In this document: positions 37,993-54,485 of the stretch, one piece after another
Layout of the letters: each line of letters begins with the position of its first letter
Position numbering within the stretch: the first letter of the stretch is position 1
Origin: Pseudomonas laurylsulfativorans
GTDB taxonomy: Bacteria; Pseudomonadota; Gammaproteobacteria; Pseudomonadales; Pseudomonadaceae
Direction of reading: 5' to 3'
Assembly: GCF_002906155.1 (NCBI RefSeq)
Contig: NZ_MUJK01000002.1
Location: 496,001-560,000, forward strand
Length of the DNA stretch: 64,000 nt
Notes under the pieces: generated by a model
The model's database searches: none
What the model was told of the DNA's origin: nothing
The model's input: only the letters and a program-made list of their open reading frames with translations
Program-made: the position numbers and the translations under genes

Positions 37993-38496
37993 GTGCGTAA
38001 GTTGACTCAATTGGTTCTCCTGGCCAGCGTACTGGTCGCTGGTCCGGCATTTGCCGACATGAAAATTGCAGTTCTGAACTATCAGATGGCTCTGCTGGAG
38101 TCCGACGCGGCCAAGAAATACGCCGTGGATGCCGAGAAAAAGTTCGGTCCTCAACTGACCAAACTCAAGACGCTGGAAACCAGCGCCAAGGGCATTCAGG
38201 ACCGCCTGATGGCCGGTGGCGACAAAATGCAGCAGGGCGAACGTGAGCGTCTGGAGCTTGAATTCAAGCAAAAGGCCCGTGACTTCCAGTTCCAGTCCAA
38301 GGAACTGAATGAAGCCAAAGCCGTTGCCGACCGTGAAATGCTGAAGCAGCTCAAGCCGAAACTGGACAGCGCTGTGGAAGAAGTCATCAAGAAAGGTGCT
38401 TTTGACCTGGTCTTCGAGCGTGGCGCAGTGATTGATGTCAAGCCTCAGTACGACATCACTCGCCAGGTTATCGAGCGCATGAATCAGCTGAAGTAA
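37993..38496 (+). CDS. skp: Periplasmic chaperone Skp/OmpH
   Basis: The 167-residue protein starts with GTG at 37993 behind TAGGAG. The signal peptide (LVLLASVLVAGPAFA) is cut near residue 21. The rest is the long coiled-coil Skp arm with many K/E and Q residues (KLKTLETSAKGIQDRLMAGGDKMQQGERERLELEFKQKARDFQFQSKELNEAKA). Trimeric Skp holds unfolded outer-membrane proteins for BamA, encoded just upstream. lpxD starts 3 bases after the stop. Confidence 0.95.
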   Translation: MRKLTQLVLLASVLVAGPAFADMKIAVLNYQMALLESDAAKKYAVDAEKKFGPQLTKLKTLETSAKGIQDRLMAGGDKMQQGERERLELEFKQKARDFQFQSKELNEAKAVADREMLKQLKPKLDSAVEEVIKKGAFDLVFERGAVIDVKPQYDITRQVIERMNQLK

Positions 38497-38499
38497 TCC

Positions 38500-39555
38500 A
38501 TGACAGTGACCATTAAGCTCGGCCAGCTGGCCGAGTTCCTCGGCGCCACGCTACGTGGCGACCCCGAGAAAGCAATTACTGGGCTAGCCACCTTGCAGGA
38601 GGCTGGCCCAGCTCAGTTGAGCTTTCTCGCAAACCCCCAATACCGCAAGTACCTGGCAGGCAGTCAGGCAGCAGCCCTTTTGCTCAAGGCCGCTGACGCC
38701 GAAGGTCATAGCGGGGATGTGCTGTTGGTGCCGGATCCTTACGCGGCCTACGCGCGCGTTTCCCACCTGTTCGATCCCAAGCCCAAGGCCGCTGCCGGGA
38801 TTCATCCGACGGCGGTGATCGCGTCGGATGCGGTTGTTGACCCGGCGGCGAGTATCGGTGCTTTTGTGGTGATCGAAAGCGGTGCGCAGGTGGCAGCCGG
38901 CACGACTGTCGGTGCGCACTGCTTCATCGGCGCTCGCAGTGTGGTGGGTGAGGGGGGCTGGCTCGCGCCGCGGGTGACCTTGTATCACGATGTTCGCGTC
39001 GGCAAACGGGTCGTCATTCAGTCTGGTGCGGTGCTCGGCGGCGAAGGCTTTGGCTTTGCCAATGAAAAGGGCATCTGGCAGAAAATCGCCCAGATCGGTG
39101 GTGTGTTGATCGGCGATGATGTGGAAATTGGCGTGAATACCGCTATTGACCGCGGTGCTTTGGCCGATACCATCATCGGCAACGGTGTGAAGCTCGATAA
39201 CCAGATTCAGATTGCCCATAACGTTCAGGTGGGTGATCACACCGCCATGGCGGCCTGTGTCGGGATCTCCGGCAGTACCAAGATCGGCAAGCATTGCATG
39301 CTCGCCGGTGGCGTAGGCCTGGTGGGGCATATCGAAATCTGCGACAACGTTTTCCTCACCGGGATGACTATGGTGACCCACTCGATTACCGAGCCAGGCG
39401 CCTATTCTTCCGGTACGGCCATGCAGCCGGCAGCCGAGTGGCGCAAAAGCGCGGCACGCATTCGTCAGCTCGATGACATCGCGCGGCGTCTGCGTCAGCT
39501 GGAAAAGCAGGTAGGGGAAGTGACCCCTGACGGTAATGCTTCATCAGATGGCTGA
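38500..39555 (+). CDS. lpxD: UDP-3-O-(3-hydroxyacyl)glucosamine N-acyltransferase
   Basis: The 351-residue hexapeptide-repeat acyltransferase adds the second hydroxyacyl chain in lipid A synthesis (third step). The left-handed beta helix starts around residue 100 ([29 protein letters not shown]) and includes the catalytic-His segment near 240 ([31 protein letters not shown]). It ends in a coiled-coil-like tail ([20 protein letters not shown]). Lies between skp and fabZ, the standard order. Confidence 0.97.
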   Translation: MTVTIKLGQLAEFLGATLRGDPEKAITGLATLQEAGPAQLSFLANPQYRKYLAGSQAAALLLKAADAEGHSGDVLLVPDPYAAYARVSHLFDPKPKAAAGIHPTAVIASDAVVDPAASIGAFVVIESGAQVAAGTTVGAHCFIGARSVVGEGGWLAPRVTLYHDVRVGKRVVIQSGAVLGGEGFGFANEKGIWQKIAQIGGVLIGDDVEIGVNTAIDRGALADTIIGNGVKLDNQIQIAHNVQVGDHTAMAACVGISGSTKIGKHCMLAGGVGLVGHIEICDNVFLTGMTMVTHSITEPGAYSSGTAMQPAAEWRKSAARIRQLDDIARRLRQLEKQVGEVTPDGNASSDG

Positions 39556-39663
39556 TACCATTTCCATATCAAGTGTGCACAGCCGCTAGACTGCCTCCTT
39601 GATTTGCTAGCGGAACGTGCGTCAGTCGCGCGCTCCCAATCTTTACATAGGCTTCCCCCCGAA

Positions 39664-40104
39664 ATGATGGACATCAACGAGATTCGCGAATACCTGCCTC
39701 ACCGTTACCCGTTCCTGCTGGTGGACCGGGTAGTGGAGCTGGATGTTGAAGGCAAGCGCATTCGCGCCTACAAGAATGTCAGCATCAACGAACCGTTTTT
39801 CAATGGTCACTTCCCTGCGCATCCAATCATGCCGGGCGTATTGATCATCGAAGCAATGGCTCAGGCTGCCGGGATCCTTGGTTTCAAAATGCTCGACGTG
39901 AAACCGGCCGACGGCACTCTTTATTACTTCGTCGGTTCCGACAAGCTGCGCTTCCGCCAGCCCGTTCTGCCGGGCGATCAGCTGATCCTTGAAGCCAAGT
40001 TCATCAGCTGCAAGCGTCAGATCTGGAAATTCGAATGCCAGGCTTCGGTCGATGGCAAGCCTGTCTGCTCCGCTGAAATCATCTGTGCGGAACGCAAGCT
40101 ATGA
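39664..40104 (+). CDS. fabZ: 3-hydroxyacyl-[ACP] dehydratase
   Basis: From ATG 39664 the protein has 146 residues starting [22 protein letters not shown], the exact N-terminus expected; an open frame extends 20 codons upstream but is not conserved in type. Active-site H49 (NGHFPAHP) and E63 (IIEAMAQ) are present. It dehydrates hydroxyacyl-ACP for fatty-acid elongation, competing with LpxA for the same substrate; the two genes overlap by 4 bases (ATGA). Confidence 0.97.
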   Translation: MMDINEIREYLPHRYPFLLVDRVVELDVEGKRIRAYKNVSINEPFFNGHFPAHPIMPGVLIIEAMAQAAGILGFKMLDVKPADGTLYYFVGSDKLRFRQPVLPGDQLILEAKFISCKRQIWKFECQASVDGKPVCSAEIICAERKL

Positions 40105-40877
40105 GTTTGATTGACCCTCGTGCAATCATCGATCCGACAGCCGTTCTGGCTGACGGCGTCGAGGTCGGCCCGTGGTCGATCGTCGGCGCAGGTGTGGAAA
40201 TCGGCGAGGGGACAGTCATCGGGCCGCACGTGATCCTCAAGGGCCCGACCCGAATCGGTAAGCACAATCGCATCTACCAGTTTTCCTCGGTGGGTGAAGA
40301 CACACCTGACCTGAAGTACAAGGGCGAGGAAACCCGCCTGGTGATTGGTGATCACAACGTCATCCGTGAAGGCGTGACGATCCACCGTGGCACCATCCAG
40401 GACCGCTCGGAAACGACCCTGGGCGATCACAACCTGATCATGGCGTATGCCCACATCGGTCATGACAGCGTTATCGGCAACCACTGCATCCTGGTGAACA
40501 ACACCGCCTTGGCGGGCCATGTGCATGTGGAAGACTGGGCAATCCTCTCCGGCTTTACCCTGGTTCACCAGTATTGCCACATCGGCGCCCACAGCTTCTC
40601 GGGCATGGGTACCGCGATCGGCAAGGATGTTCCTGCCTATGTCACGGTGTTTGGCAACCCTGCCGAAGCCCGTAGCATGAACTTCGAGGGCATGCGCCGT
40701 CGCGGTTTCAGCGAAGATGCAATCCACGCGCTGCGTCGTGCCTACAAGGTGGTTTATCGCCAGGGCCTGACCGTGGAGCAGGCGCTCGCCGAGCTGGCCG
40801 AGTCGTCGGCCCAGTATCCGGAAGTGGCGGTGTTCCGTGACTCCATCCAGTCTTCGACTCGCGGCATCACCCGCTAA
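40101..40877 (+). CDS. lpxA: UDP-N-acetylglucosamine O-acyltransferase
   Basis: The 258-residue trimeric left-handed beta-helix enzyme performs the first step of lipid A synthesis, moving a 3-hydroxyacyl chain from ACP to UDP-GlcNAc. Hexapeptides start at once ([34 protein letters not shown]) and the substrate-binding segment [29 protein letters not shown] (~122-150) carries the catalytic His. The helical C-terminal domain ends in [17 protein letters not shown]. lpxB follows after 2 bases. Confidence 0.98.
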   Translation: MSLIDPRAIIDPTAVLADGVEVGPWSIVGAGVEIGEGTVIGPHVILKGPTRIGKHNRIYQFSSVGEDTPDLKYKGEETRLVIGDHNVIREGVTIHRGTIQDRSETTLGDHNLIMAYAHIGHDSVIGNHCILVNNTALAGHVHVEDWAILSGFTLVHQYCHIGAHSFSGMGTAIGKDVPAYVTVFGNPAEARSMNFEGMRRRGFSEDAIHALRRAYKVVYRQGLTVEQALAELAESSAQYPEVAVFRDSIQSSTRGITR

Positions 40878-40879
40878 CC

Positions 40880-42010
40880 ATGGCCAATCTGCGTATTGCG
40901 CTGGTAGCGGGTGAGGCTTCCGGTGACATTCTGGGTGCGGGTCTCATGCGCGCGCTCAAGGCTCGTCACCCGGCCATCGAATTCATTGGTGTTGGCGGTC
41001 CGCTGATGCAGGCCGAGGGCATGACGCCGTACTTCCCGATGGAGCGTCTGTCGGTGATGGGGCTGGTGGAAGTCCTGGGCCGTCTGCGCGAGTTGCTGGC
41101 ACGGCGCAAAAAACTGGTCGCCGACCTGATCGCCGCGAAGCCCGATGTGTTCATCGGTATCGATGCACCGGACTTCAACCTCAATATCGAACTCAAACTG
41201 CGTCAGGCCGGGATCAAGACCGTGCATTACGTCAGCCCGTCGGTCTGGGCCTGGCGGCAGAAACGCGTGCTGAAGATTCGCGAAGGCTGCGACCTGATGC
41301 TCACGCTGTTCCCGTTCGAAGCCAGGTTCTATGAAGAGAAAGGCGTGCCGGTGCGGTTCGTCGGCCATACCCTGGCCGATGCCATTCCACTGGAAGCCGA
41401 TCGCGCTGCGGCGCGGGCCGAACTCGGTTTGCCCGACGGGCCGCTGGTGGCGTTGATGCCTGGCAGCCGTGGCGGTGAAGTCGGCCGGCTCGGTGCGTTG
41501 TTTCTCGATACTGCGCAGCGCTTGCGGGCATTACGCCCGGGTGTGCGGTTTGTTGTTCCGTGCGCCAACCCGCAACGTCGCGCACAGCTTGAAGAACTGT
41601 TGGTCGGACGTGACCTGCCGCTGACCCTGCTCGATGGGCAGTCTCATCTGGCCCTGGCAGCGTGCGATGCGGTGTTGATTGCCTCCGGTACCGCGACGCT
41701 TGAAGCGTTGCTGTACAAGCGGCCGATGGTAGTCGCCTATCGCTTGGCGCCGCTGACGTTCTGGATTCTCAAGCGTATGGTCAAGAGCCCGTACGTTTCG
41801 TTGCCGAACTTGTTGGCCCAACGTCTGTTGGTGCCCGAGTTGTTGCAAGACGATGCCACGGTCGAAGCGCTGGCCCAGACCTTGTCACCGCTGATCGAGG
41901 GCGGGGAAGAGCAGACTCGTGGTTTTGACGAAATTCACCGGACCCTGCGTCTGGATGCCTCCAACCAGGCTGCGGACGCAGTGCTGAACTTGATTGGCCA
42001 AGACAAATGA
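40880..42010 (+). CDS. lpxB: Lipid-A-disaccharide synthase
   Basis: The 376-residue GT-B glycosyltransferase (GT19) joins UDP-2,3-diacylglucosamine with lipid X to form the tetra-acyl disaccharide phosphate. Signature segments include [25 protein letters not shown] at the N-terminus and [16 protein letters not shown] (~118-133). It is a peripheral inner-membrane enzyme. The rnhB start overlaps its stop by 4 bases. This completes the lpxD-fabZ-lpxA-lpxB unit. Confidence 0.97.
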   Translation: MANLRIALVAGEASGDILGAGLMRALKARHPAIEFIGVGGPLMQAEGMTPYFPMERLSVMGLVEVLGRLRELLARRKKLVADLIAAKPDVFIGIDAPDFNLNIELKLRQAGIKTVHYVSPSVWAWRQKRVLKIREGCDLMLTLFPFEARFYEEKGVPVRFVGHTLADAIPLEADRAAARAELGLPDGPLVALMPGSRGGEVGRLGALFLDTAQRLRALRPGVRFVVPCANPQRRAQLEELLVGRDLPLTLLDGQSHLALAACDAVLIASGTATLEALLYKRPMVVAYRLAPLTFWILKRMVKSPYVSLPNLLAQRLLVPELLQDDATVEALAQTLSPLIEGGEEQTRGFDEIHRTLRLDASNQAADAVLNLIGQDK

Positions 42011-42648
42011 GTAAAACAAGCATGCAGATGGGGCTGGATTTCACCTTGGTCGCGCAAGTCGAAGAGTTGGTTGCCGGCGTCGATGAAGTGGGTCGCGGCC
42101 CGCTCTGTGGCGCGGTGGTGACGGCGGCGGTGATTCTTGATCCGAACCGTCCGATTCTTGGTCTGAACGACTCGAAGAAGCTCACTGAAGCCCGCCGCGA
42201 AAAGCTCTACGACGAAATCTGCGAAAAAGCCCTGAGCTGGTGCATCGCTCGCGCCGAAGTCGAGGAAATCGACGAACTGAACATTCTGCACGCCACCATG
42301 CTGGCCATGCAGCGTGCGGTCGCTGGGCTGCACGTTCAGCCGAAACTGGCGATGATCGACGGTAACCGTTGCCCGAAGCTGCCGATGCCCTCCGAGGCCG
42401 TGGTCAAGGGCGATAGCAAGGTTCCCGCCATCGCTGCGGCGTCGATTCTGGCCAAGGTCAGTCGCGACCGGGAAATGGCCGCGTTCGAATTGATCTACCC
42501 GGGTTACGGCATCGGTGGGCACAAAGGCTACCCGACCCCCGTTCATCTGGAAGCGCTCGCCCGCCTTGGCCCGACGCCGATTCACCGGCGTTCGTTTGCC
42601 CCGGTGCGGCTGGCGTATGAGGCGCGGGAAGGTCTCATCGAGAGTTAG
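42007..42648 (+). CDS. rnhB: Ribonuclease HII
   Basis: The 213-residue enzyme cuts RNA in RNA-DNA hybrids and at single embedded ribonucleotides. The DEVGRG motif (D26, E27) opens the active site; further acidic ligands are in [16 protein letters not shown] and [18 protein letters not shown]. Slightly longer than E. coli RNase HII (198). It is translationally coupled to lpxB and followed by a strong hairpin before dnaE. Confidence 0.97.
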   Translation: MSKTSMQMGLDFTLVAQVEELVAGVDEVGRGPLCGAVVTAAVILDPNRPILGLNDSKKLTEARREKLYDEICEKALSWCIARAEVEEIDELNILHATMLAMQRAVAGLHVQPKLAMIDGNRCPKLPMPSEAVVKGDSKVPAIAAASILAKVSRDREMAAFELIYPGYGIGGHKGYPTPVHLEALARLGPTPIHRRSFAPVRLAYEAREGLIES

Positions 42649-42660
42649 TCGCGAGGCTGA

Positions 42661-42703
42661 TTTTTTTTGCCAAGGCCCGGTACAATCCGGGCCTTGTTGT
42701 CTT
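42661..42703. terminator. Bidirectional-looking terminator between rnhB and dnaE
   Basis: CAAGGCCCGG (42671-42680), loop TACAAT, CCGGGCCTTG (42687-42696): a perfect 10-bp stem with T8 before it (42661-42668) and TTGTCTTT after. It suggests dnaE has its own promoter, although in many relatives it is read with lpxB-rnhB. The loop TACAAT looks like a -10 but is in a GC stem with no -35. Confidence 0.75.
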
Positions 42704-42725
42704 TACGTTCTTAGACAGGATCACT

Positions 42726-46247
<3,522 letters not shown>

Positions 46248-46249
46248 GC

Positions 46250-46386
46250 GGCAGGTGATATCAGAACGCCTGCCCGCAACCTGAATTTTTAATCTCGACC
46301 TCAACGCGCCTGTCCCTTAAGGTAGGGCGCGAATAGACAACCGGCCGGCCCAAGAACCCTTGGGACTCGACCCAAGACGGACGCCT
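46250..46386 (+). promoter_or_regulatory. dnaE-accA intergenic leader with competing hairpins
   Basis: A GGCAGG...CCTGCC stem (46251-46256 / 46269-46274) then AATTTTTAA resembles a dnaE terminator. Closer to accA, CCCAAG (46349-46354) pairs with CTTGGG (46359-46364), and a second CCCAAG (46371-46376) can pair with the same CTTGGG. The two hairpins are mutually exclusive and end 11 bases before the accA start. Confidence 0.45.
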
Positions 46387-47334
46387 ATGAACCCGAATTT
46401 TCTAGATTTCGAACAGCCGATCGCCGACCTGCAAGCCAAGATCGAAGAGTTGCGCTTGGTCGGTAATGACAATTCGCTGAATATCGGCGATGAGATCTCC
46501 CGCCTGCAGGACAAGAGCAAAACGCTGACCGAAGACATCTTCGGCAAGCTGACCAGCTGGCAGATCGCACGTCTGGCGCGTCACCCGAAACGTCCTTATA
46601 CCCTGGACTACATCGAACACATCTTCACCGAGTTCGATGAGTTGCACGGTGACCGCCACTTCTCCGACGACGCGGCTATCGTTGGCGGTATTGCCCGCCT
46701 GGACGACCAGCCTGTAATGATCATCGGTCACCAGAAGGGCCGTGAAGTGCGCGAGAAAGTTCGCCGCAACTTCGGCATGCCGCGTCCGGAAGGTTACCGC
46801 AAGGCTTGCCGCCTGATGGAAATGGCCGAGCGTTTCAAAATGCCGATCCTGACCTTCATCGACACCCCGGGTGCTTACCCTGGTATCGACGCTGAAGAGC
46901 GTAACCAGAGCGAGGCGATTGCCTGGAACCTGCGTGTCATGGCCCGCCTGAAAACCCCAATCATCGCCACCGTGATCGGTGAGGGTGGTTCCGGTGGTGC
47001 ACTGGCGATTGGTGTCTGCGACCAGTTGAACATGCTGCAATACTCGACCTACGCGGTGATTTCGCCGGAAGGTTGCGCGTCGATTCTGTGGAAAACCGCC
47101 GAGAAAGCACCGGATGCCGCAGAAGCGATGGGCATCACCGCCGAGCGCCTCAAAGGCCTGGGCATTGTGGACAAGGTGATTGGCGAGCCATTGGGTGGTG
47201 CGCACCGTGACCCGGCGGCTGCCGCTGCATCGATTCGCGCCGAGCTGAGCTCGCAACTGGCGATGCTGAAGAAGTTCGATAACGACGCGCTGTTGAAGCG
47301 CCGTTATGATCGACTGATGAGCTACGGTCTCTGA
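46387..47334 (+). CDS. accA: Acetyl-CoA carboxylase carboxyltransferase, alpha subunit
   Basis: From ATG 46387 the protein has 315 residues, the usual length. With AccD it moves carboxyl from carboxybiotin to acetyl-CoA to make malonyl-CoA. Recognisable segments are [46 protein letters not shown] and the [15 protein letters not shown] oxyanion region. The ribosome site is weak. An upstream in-frame TTG (46360) is rejected. Confidence 0.97.
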   Translation: MNPNFLDFEQPIADLQAKIEELRLVGNDNSLNIGDEISRLQDKSKTLTEDIFGKLTSWQIARLARHPKRPYTLDYIEHIFTEFDELHGDRHFSDDAAIVGGIARLDDQPVMIIGHQKGREVREKVRRNFGMPRPEGYRKACRLMEMAERFKMPILTFIDTPGAYPGIDAEERNQSEAIAWNLRVMARLKTPIIATVIGEGGSGGALAIGVCDQLNMLQYSTYAVISPEGCASILWKTAEKAPDAAEAMGITAERLKGLGIVDKVIGEPLGGAHRDPAAAAASIRAELSSQLAMLKKFDNDALLKRRYDRLMSYGL

Positions 47335-47367
47335 TCGAATACCGATTCGACCAGCGACGCAAACCAC

Positions 47368-47457
47368 TGTGGGAGCGAGCTTGCTCGCGATGACGGTATA
47401 ACAGTCGACGAATATGTTGAATGTTAAGCCGCTATCGCGAGCGAGCTCGCTCCCACA
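47368..47457. repeat. REP inverted pair
   Basis: CTGTGGGAGCGAGCTTGCTC (from 47368) faces CGAGCGAGCTCGCTCCCACA (ending 47457). It ends 24 bases before the tilS start and is the first REP seen after about 23 kb without one. Confidence 0.87.
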
Positions 47458-47481
47458 TTTGATTTGTGCATAGGGGCAGAT

Positions 47482-48810
47482 ATGGGTCAGTCCGCGATTG
47501 ATTTGCCTTCCAGGCTTTTGCTGAATCTGAAACCGTGGCGCAACGCCCAGGCCTGGCGCATTGCCTTCTCCGGCGGCCTCGACTCCACTGTCCTGCTGCA
47601 CCTCCTTGCACTCCTCGCAAAAACCCAATCCCTGCCGGCGCTGAGCGCCATCCACGTGCATCACGGCCTGCAAGCCGTGGCCGATGCGTGGCCGGAACAT
47701 TGTCGTTCTGTATGCGCCGCGCTGGGGGTCTCGTTACAGGTCGTTCGTGTGCAGGTGCAGCCCGGCGCCAGTCTGGAGCGGGCGGCCCGGGAAGCGCGCT
47801 ATCTCGCGTTCAGCGATCTGGTTCAGGCCGGTGAAGTGCTGCTGACGGCCCAGCACTGCGACGATCAGGCGGAAACCCTGCTGTTCCGATTGCTGCGTGG
47901 GGCCGGCGTGCGAGGGCTATCGGGAATGCCGCGTCAGCGCCCGTTGGGCAAGGGTCATCTACTGCGGCCATTGCTTGATGTTACTCGGGCTGAACTGGAG
48001 GCTTATGCCAGCGAGCAAGGCTTGAGCTGGATCGAAGATCCTTCGAACCAGGATCGGCAGTACTCGCGCAACTACCTTCGGCATCAAGTCTTCCCCGCGC
48101 TGATCCGGCGCTGGCCACAAGCGCAGGCGACCATGGCCCGCAGCGCGGCGCATCTGGCTGAAGCGCAGGGGTTGCTCGAAGAGTTGGCGTGCATGGATTT
48201 GCGTGAGGCCAGCTCTGCCAGTGAGTTCGCCTGGCTGGGATTGCGATCCCTTGAGCTGGCGTCGCTTGTACATCTGTCTGAGGCCCGGCAGCGCAATGCC
48301 CTGAGTCACTGGCTCGAACCGTTGACACGCCTGCCGGACACCGACCATTGGTCGGGTTGGGAGGATTTGCGTGATGCCAGCGGTGATGCCTGCCCTGTGT
48401 GGCGGCTGGCCGATGGCGAACTGCACCGGGCGGGCGGGCGGATCTGGTGGTTGTCCGGTTGCTGGTTACGCCCACCACCTGCCGCCGGAGCGTGGCAGGC
48501 CCAGGCTTCAGCGTTGGCACTCCCGTACAACGGCGTGCTTTCGCTCACCGGGCAAATCCCCGATGGCCCGTTACAGATCCGCTATCGTGAAGGGGGAGAG
48601 GTCATGGCTTTGCCAGGCCGCGGCCATCGGGATCTGAAACGTTTGCTCAATGAAAGGGGTGTACCGTCCTTCGTGCGCGGCAGATTGCCGCTGCTCTACA
48701 AAGGCGACCAATTACTGGCAGTGGCTAACCTCGAAGGACTCGACGGTAGTGCGGGTGGAAGCTGGAATTTGCATTGGCAGCCACCAGGCGAGGATCTGGG
48801 TTTGAGATGA
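47482..48810 (+). CDS. tilS: tRNA(Ile)-lysidine synthetase
   Basis: The 442-residue N-type ATP pyrophosphatase attaches lysine to C34 of tRNA-Ile(CAU), switching it to AUA decoding. The PP-loop SGGLDS is at residues 30-35; HHGLQAVADAWPEHC and the C-terminal PGRGHRDLKRLLNERGVP (TilS C-domain) are in place. ATG 47482 has AGGGGCAG upstream; an in-frame TTG at 47464 lacks one. The stop codon region also carries the -35 of the next promoter. Confidence 0.95.
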   Translation: MGQSAIDLPSRLLLNLKPWRNAQAWRIAFSGGLDSTVLLHLLALLAKTQSLPALSAIHVHHGLQAVADAWPEHCRSVCAALGVSLQVVRVQVQPGASLERAAREARYLAFSDLVQAGEVLLTAQHCDDQAETLLFRLLRGAGVRGLSGMPRQRPLGKGHLLRPLLDVTRAELEAYASEQGLSWIEDPSNQDRQYSRNYLRHQVFPALIRRWPQAQATMARSAAHLAEAQGLLEELACMDLREASSASEFAWLGLRSLELASLVHLSEARQRNALSHWLEPLTRLPDTDHWSGWEDLRDASGDACPVWRLADGELHRAGGRIWWLSGCWLRPPPAAGAWQAQASALALPYNGVLSLTGQIPDGPLQIRYREGGEVMALPGRGHRDLKRLLNERGVPSFVRGRLPLLYKGDQLLAVANLEGLDGSAGGSWNLHWQPPGEDLGLR

Positions 48811-48830
48811 AAGGGGCTTTCCGGTAGACT
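48802..48830 (+). promoter_or_regulatory. pyrG promoter with -35 inside the tilS end
   Basis: TTGAGA (48802-48807) overlaps the last two tilS codons, then 17 bases to TAGACT (48825-48830). Predicted start is near 48837, giving a ~250-nt leader before pyrG. Confidence 0.6.
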
Positions 48831-48836
48831 ACGCTC

Positions 48837-51567
<2,731 letters not shown>

Positions 51568-51585
51568 TCCTCAAATCTCCGGTAA

Positions 51586-53013
<1,428 letters not shown>

Positions 53014-53017
53014 GAAG

Positions 53018-53175
53018 GTGCCCTGCCTCACCAATACTGCTTCTTTTTGACGGTGCCTGTTGTCGTCACACTGCGTTGCCGCTCCTCGCCATAGCCAGCT
53101 ATGACTCGTCGCGGCGCCTTGTCTGACAACAACAGTCACTCGCCAAAAAAGAAGCGTATTGGTCAGGCAGAGCAC
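53018..53175. repeat. ~158-bp imperfect palindrome downstream of eno
   Basis: The left arm from GTGCCCTGCCTCACCAATAC (53018) matches the reverse complement of the right arm ending GAGCAC (53175) over about 31 bp with a few mismatches, including GCTTCTTTTT / AAAAAGAAGC. The middle also pairs around TGTTGTCGTCA / TGACAACAACA, and the centre is CATAGC-CA-GCTATG (53090-53103). It begins 5 bases after the eno stop. A separate perfect hairpin, AGCCTGG/CCAGGCT, lies at 53254-53283. Nature unknown; it could be a MITE-like repeat or an unusual terminator. Confidence 0.7.
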
Positions 53176-53340
53176 GAGCTGGTAAAAAGTCAGCGGATTG
53201 TGTCGGAAAAATCGCTCCAGCGACGTTTTTGCCACTAATCTGATGCCTTATAAGCACAAGCCTGGTTCTTCCAGGCTTCGTGCTATCAGAAACTTCACGT
53301 TTGGCATGGCTGTCTTTTTTCACTGGATACCTGATATTCG

Positions 53341-53619
53341 ATGCGCAGTCCCAATTGGTTGTTCCTCATCCTGCTTTTGTTGCTGGCTGGCCTGCAGTAC
53401 CGCCTGTGGGTGGGAAATGGCAGTCTGGCGCAAGTGGCCGAGTTGAATCAGCAGATTGCGGACCAGCATGCCGAGAATGAGGCGCTGCTGGAGCGCAACC
53501 GGGTGATGGACGCCGAAGTCAGTGAGTTGAAAAAGGGCATGGAGACCGTCGAAGAGCGGGCTCGCCATGAGTTGGGCATGGTCAAGGACGGTGAAACCCT
53601 TTACCAGCTGGCGCAATGA
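53341..53619 (+). CDS. ftsB: Cell division protein FtsB
   Basis: The 92-residue bitopic protein has one membrane helix (NWLFLILLLLLAGLQYRLWVG, residues 4-24), then a leucine-zipper coiled coil (LAQVAELNQQIADQHAENEALLERNRVMDAEVSELKKG) and the family's ERARHELGMVKDGET end. It joins FtsL and FtsQ at the septum. The stop overlaps the ispD start (ATGA), the arrangement usual in gammaproteobacteria. Confidence 0.96.
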   Translation: MRSPNWLFLILLLLLAGLQYRLWVGNGSLAQVAELNQQIADQHAENEALLERNRVMDAEVSELKKGMETVEERARHELGMVKDGETLYQLAQ

Positions 53620-54323
53620 ACCAGGCGCTACCGGCCTTCTGGGCCGTGATTCCCGCCGCGGGCGTTGGTGCCCGTATGGCCGCGGACCGTCCCAAGCAAT
53701 ACTTGCAACTGGGCGGGCGCACTATTCTCGAACACAGCCTCGGCTGTTTCCTCGATCATCCAGGCCTGAAAGGTTTGGTGGTCAGTGTTGCTGTTGACGA
53801 TCCTTATTGGCCGAACCTGGCGTGTGCCAGTGATCCGCGTATTGCCCGGGTCGAGGGCGGTTCCGAACGTTCCGGGTCGGTGCTCAATGCGTTGTTGCAC
53901 TTGCATGCGCAGGGCGCTGATGATGAGGATTGGGTATTGGTTCACGATGCCGCACGACCGAATCTGGCCCGAGATGATCTCGATAAATTGTTGGGTGAAC
54001 TGGCGGATGATCCGGTCGGTGGTTTGTTGGCGGTTCCGGCGCGGGATACGCTCAAGCGGGTCGACAAGCACGGTCGTGTGGTCGAAACCGTGGATCGCAG
54101 CGTGATCTGGCAGGCCTACACGCCGCAGATGTTTCGCCTCGGGGCGTTGCATCGGGCTTTGGCAGACAGTCTGGTGGCGGATGCGGTGGTCACCGATGAA
54201 GCTTCGGCCATGGAGTGGGCCGGTTCGGCACCGCGGCTGATCGAAGGGCGATCCGACAACCTCAAGGTGACGCGTCCTGAGGATTTGGAGTGGTTGCGTC
54301 AGCGTTGGGCCAATCGTCGCTGA
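53616..54323 (+). CDS. ispD: 2-C-methyl-D-erythritol 4-phosphate cytidylyltransferase
   Basis: The 235-residue enzyme makes CDP-ME from MEP and CTP, step three of the MEP pathway. PAAGVGARMAADRPKQYLQLGG (11-32) is the CTP loop; VHDAARPNL and TDEASAMEWAG are substrate-binding signatures. It is coupled to ftsB. Unlike in E. coli, ispF is not adjacent: the LysR regulator and formaldehyde genes intervene. Confidence 0.97.
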   Translation: MNQALPAFWAVIPAAGVGARMAADRPKQYLQLGGRTILEHSLGCFLDHPGLKGLVVSVAVDDPYWPNLACASDPRIARVEGGSERSGSVLNALLHLHAQGADDEDWVLVHDAARPNLARDDLDKLLGELADDPVGGLLAVPARDTLKRVDKHGRVVETVDRSVIWQAYTPQMFRLGALHRALADSLVADAVVTDEASAMEWAGSAPRLIEGRSDNLKVTRPEDLEWLRQRWANRR

Positions 54324-54345
54324 TTGACTTGAAGCCGAGTTGCCC

Positions 54346-54438
54346 CGATAGCGAGCAAGCTTGTTCCTACAGGGGGCAGTGGCGTTCAAAAGATCTTCGT
54401 TCGACACCGACCACTGTAGGAGCGGGCTTGCCCGCGAT
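54346..54438. repeat. REP pair in reversed orientation
   Basis: GCGAGCAAGCTTGTTCCTACAG (54351-54372) comes first and CTGTAGGAGCGGGCTTGCCC (from 54414) second, so the TAGGAGC heads face inward. All the other pairs in this window have heads outward. It lies between convergent ispD and the LysR gene. Confidence 0.8.
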
Positions 54439-54485
54439 TGCGGTAGTTCAGTCAGTAAATGTTTAACGGTACCGCCTCGGTAAAC

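Noticed and set aside
42681..42686. TACAAT as a dnaE promoter -10
   Set aside because: It is the loop of a perfect 10-bp GC-rich stem with no -35 at a suitable distance.
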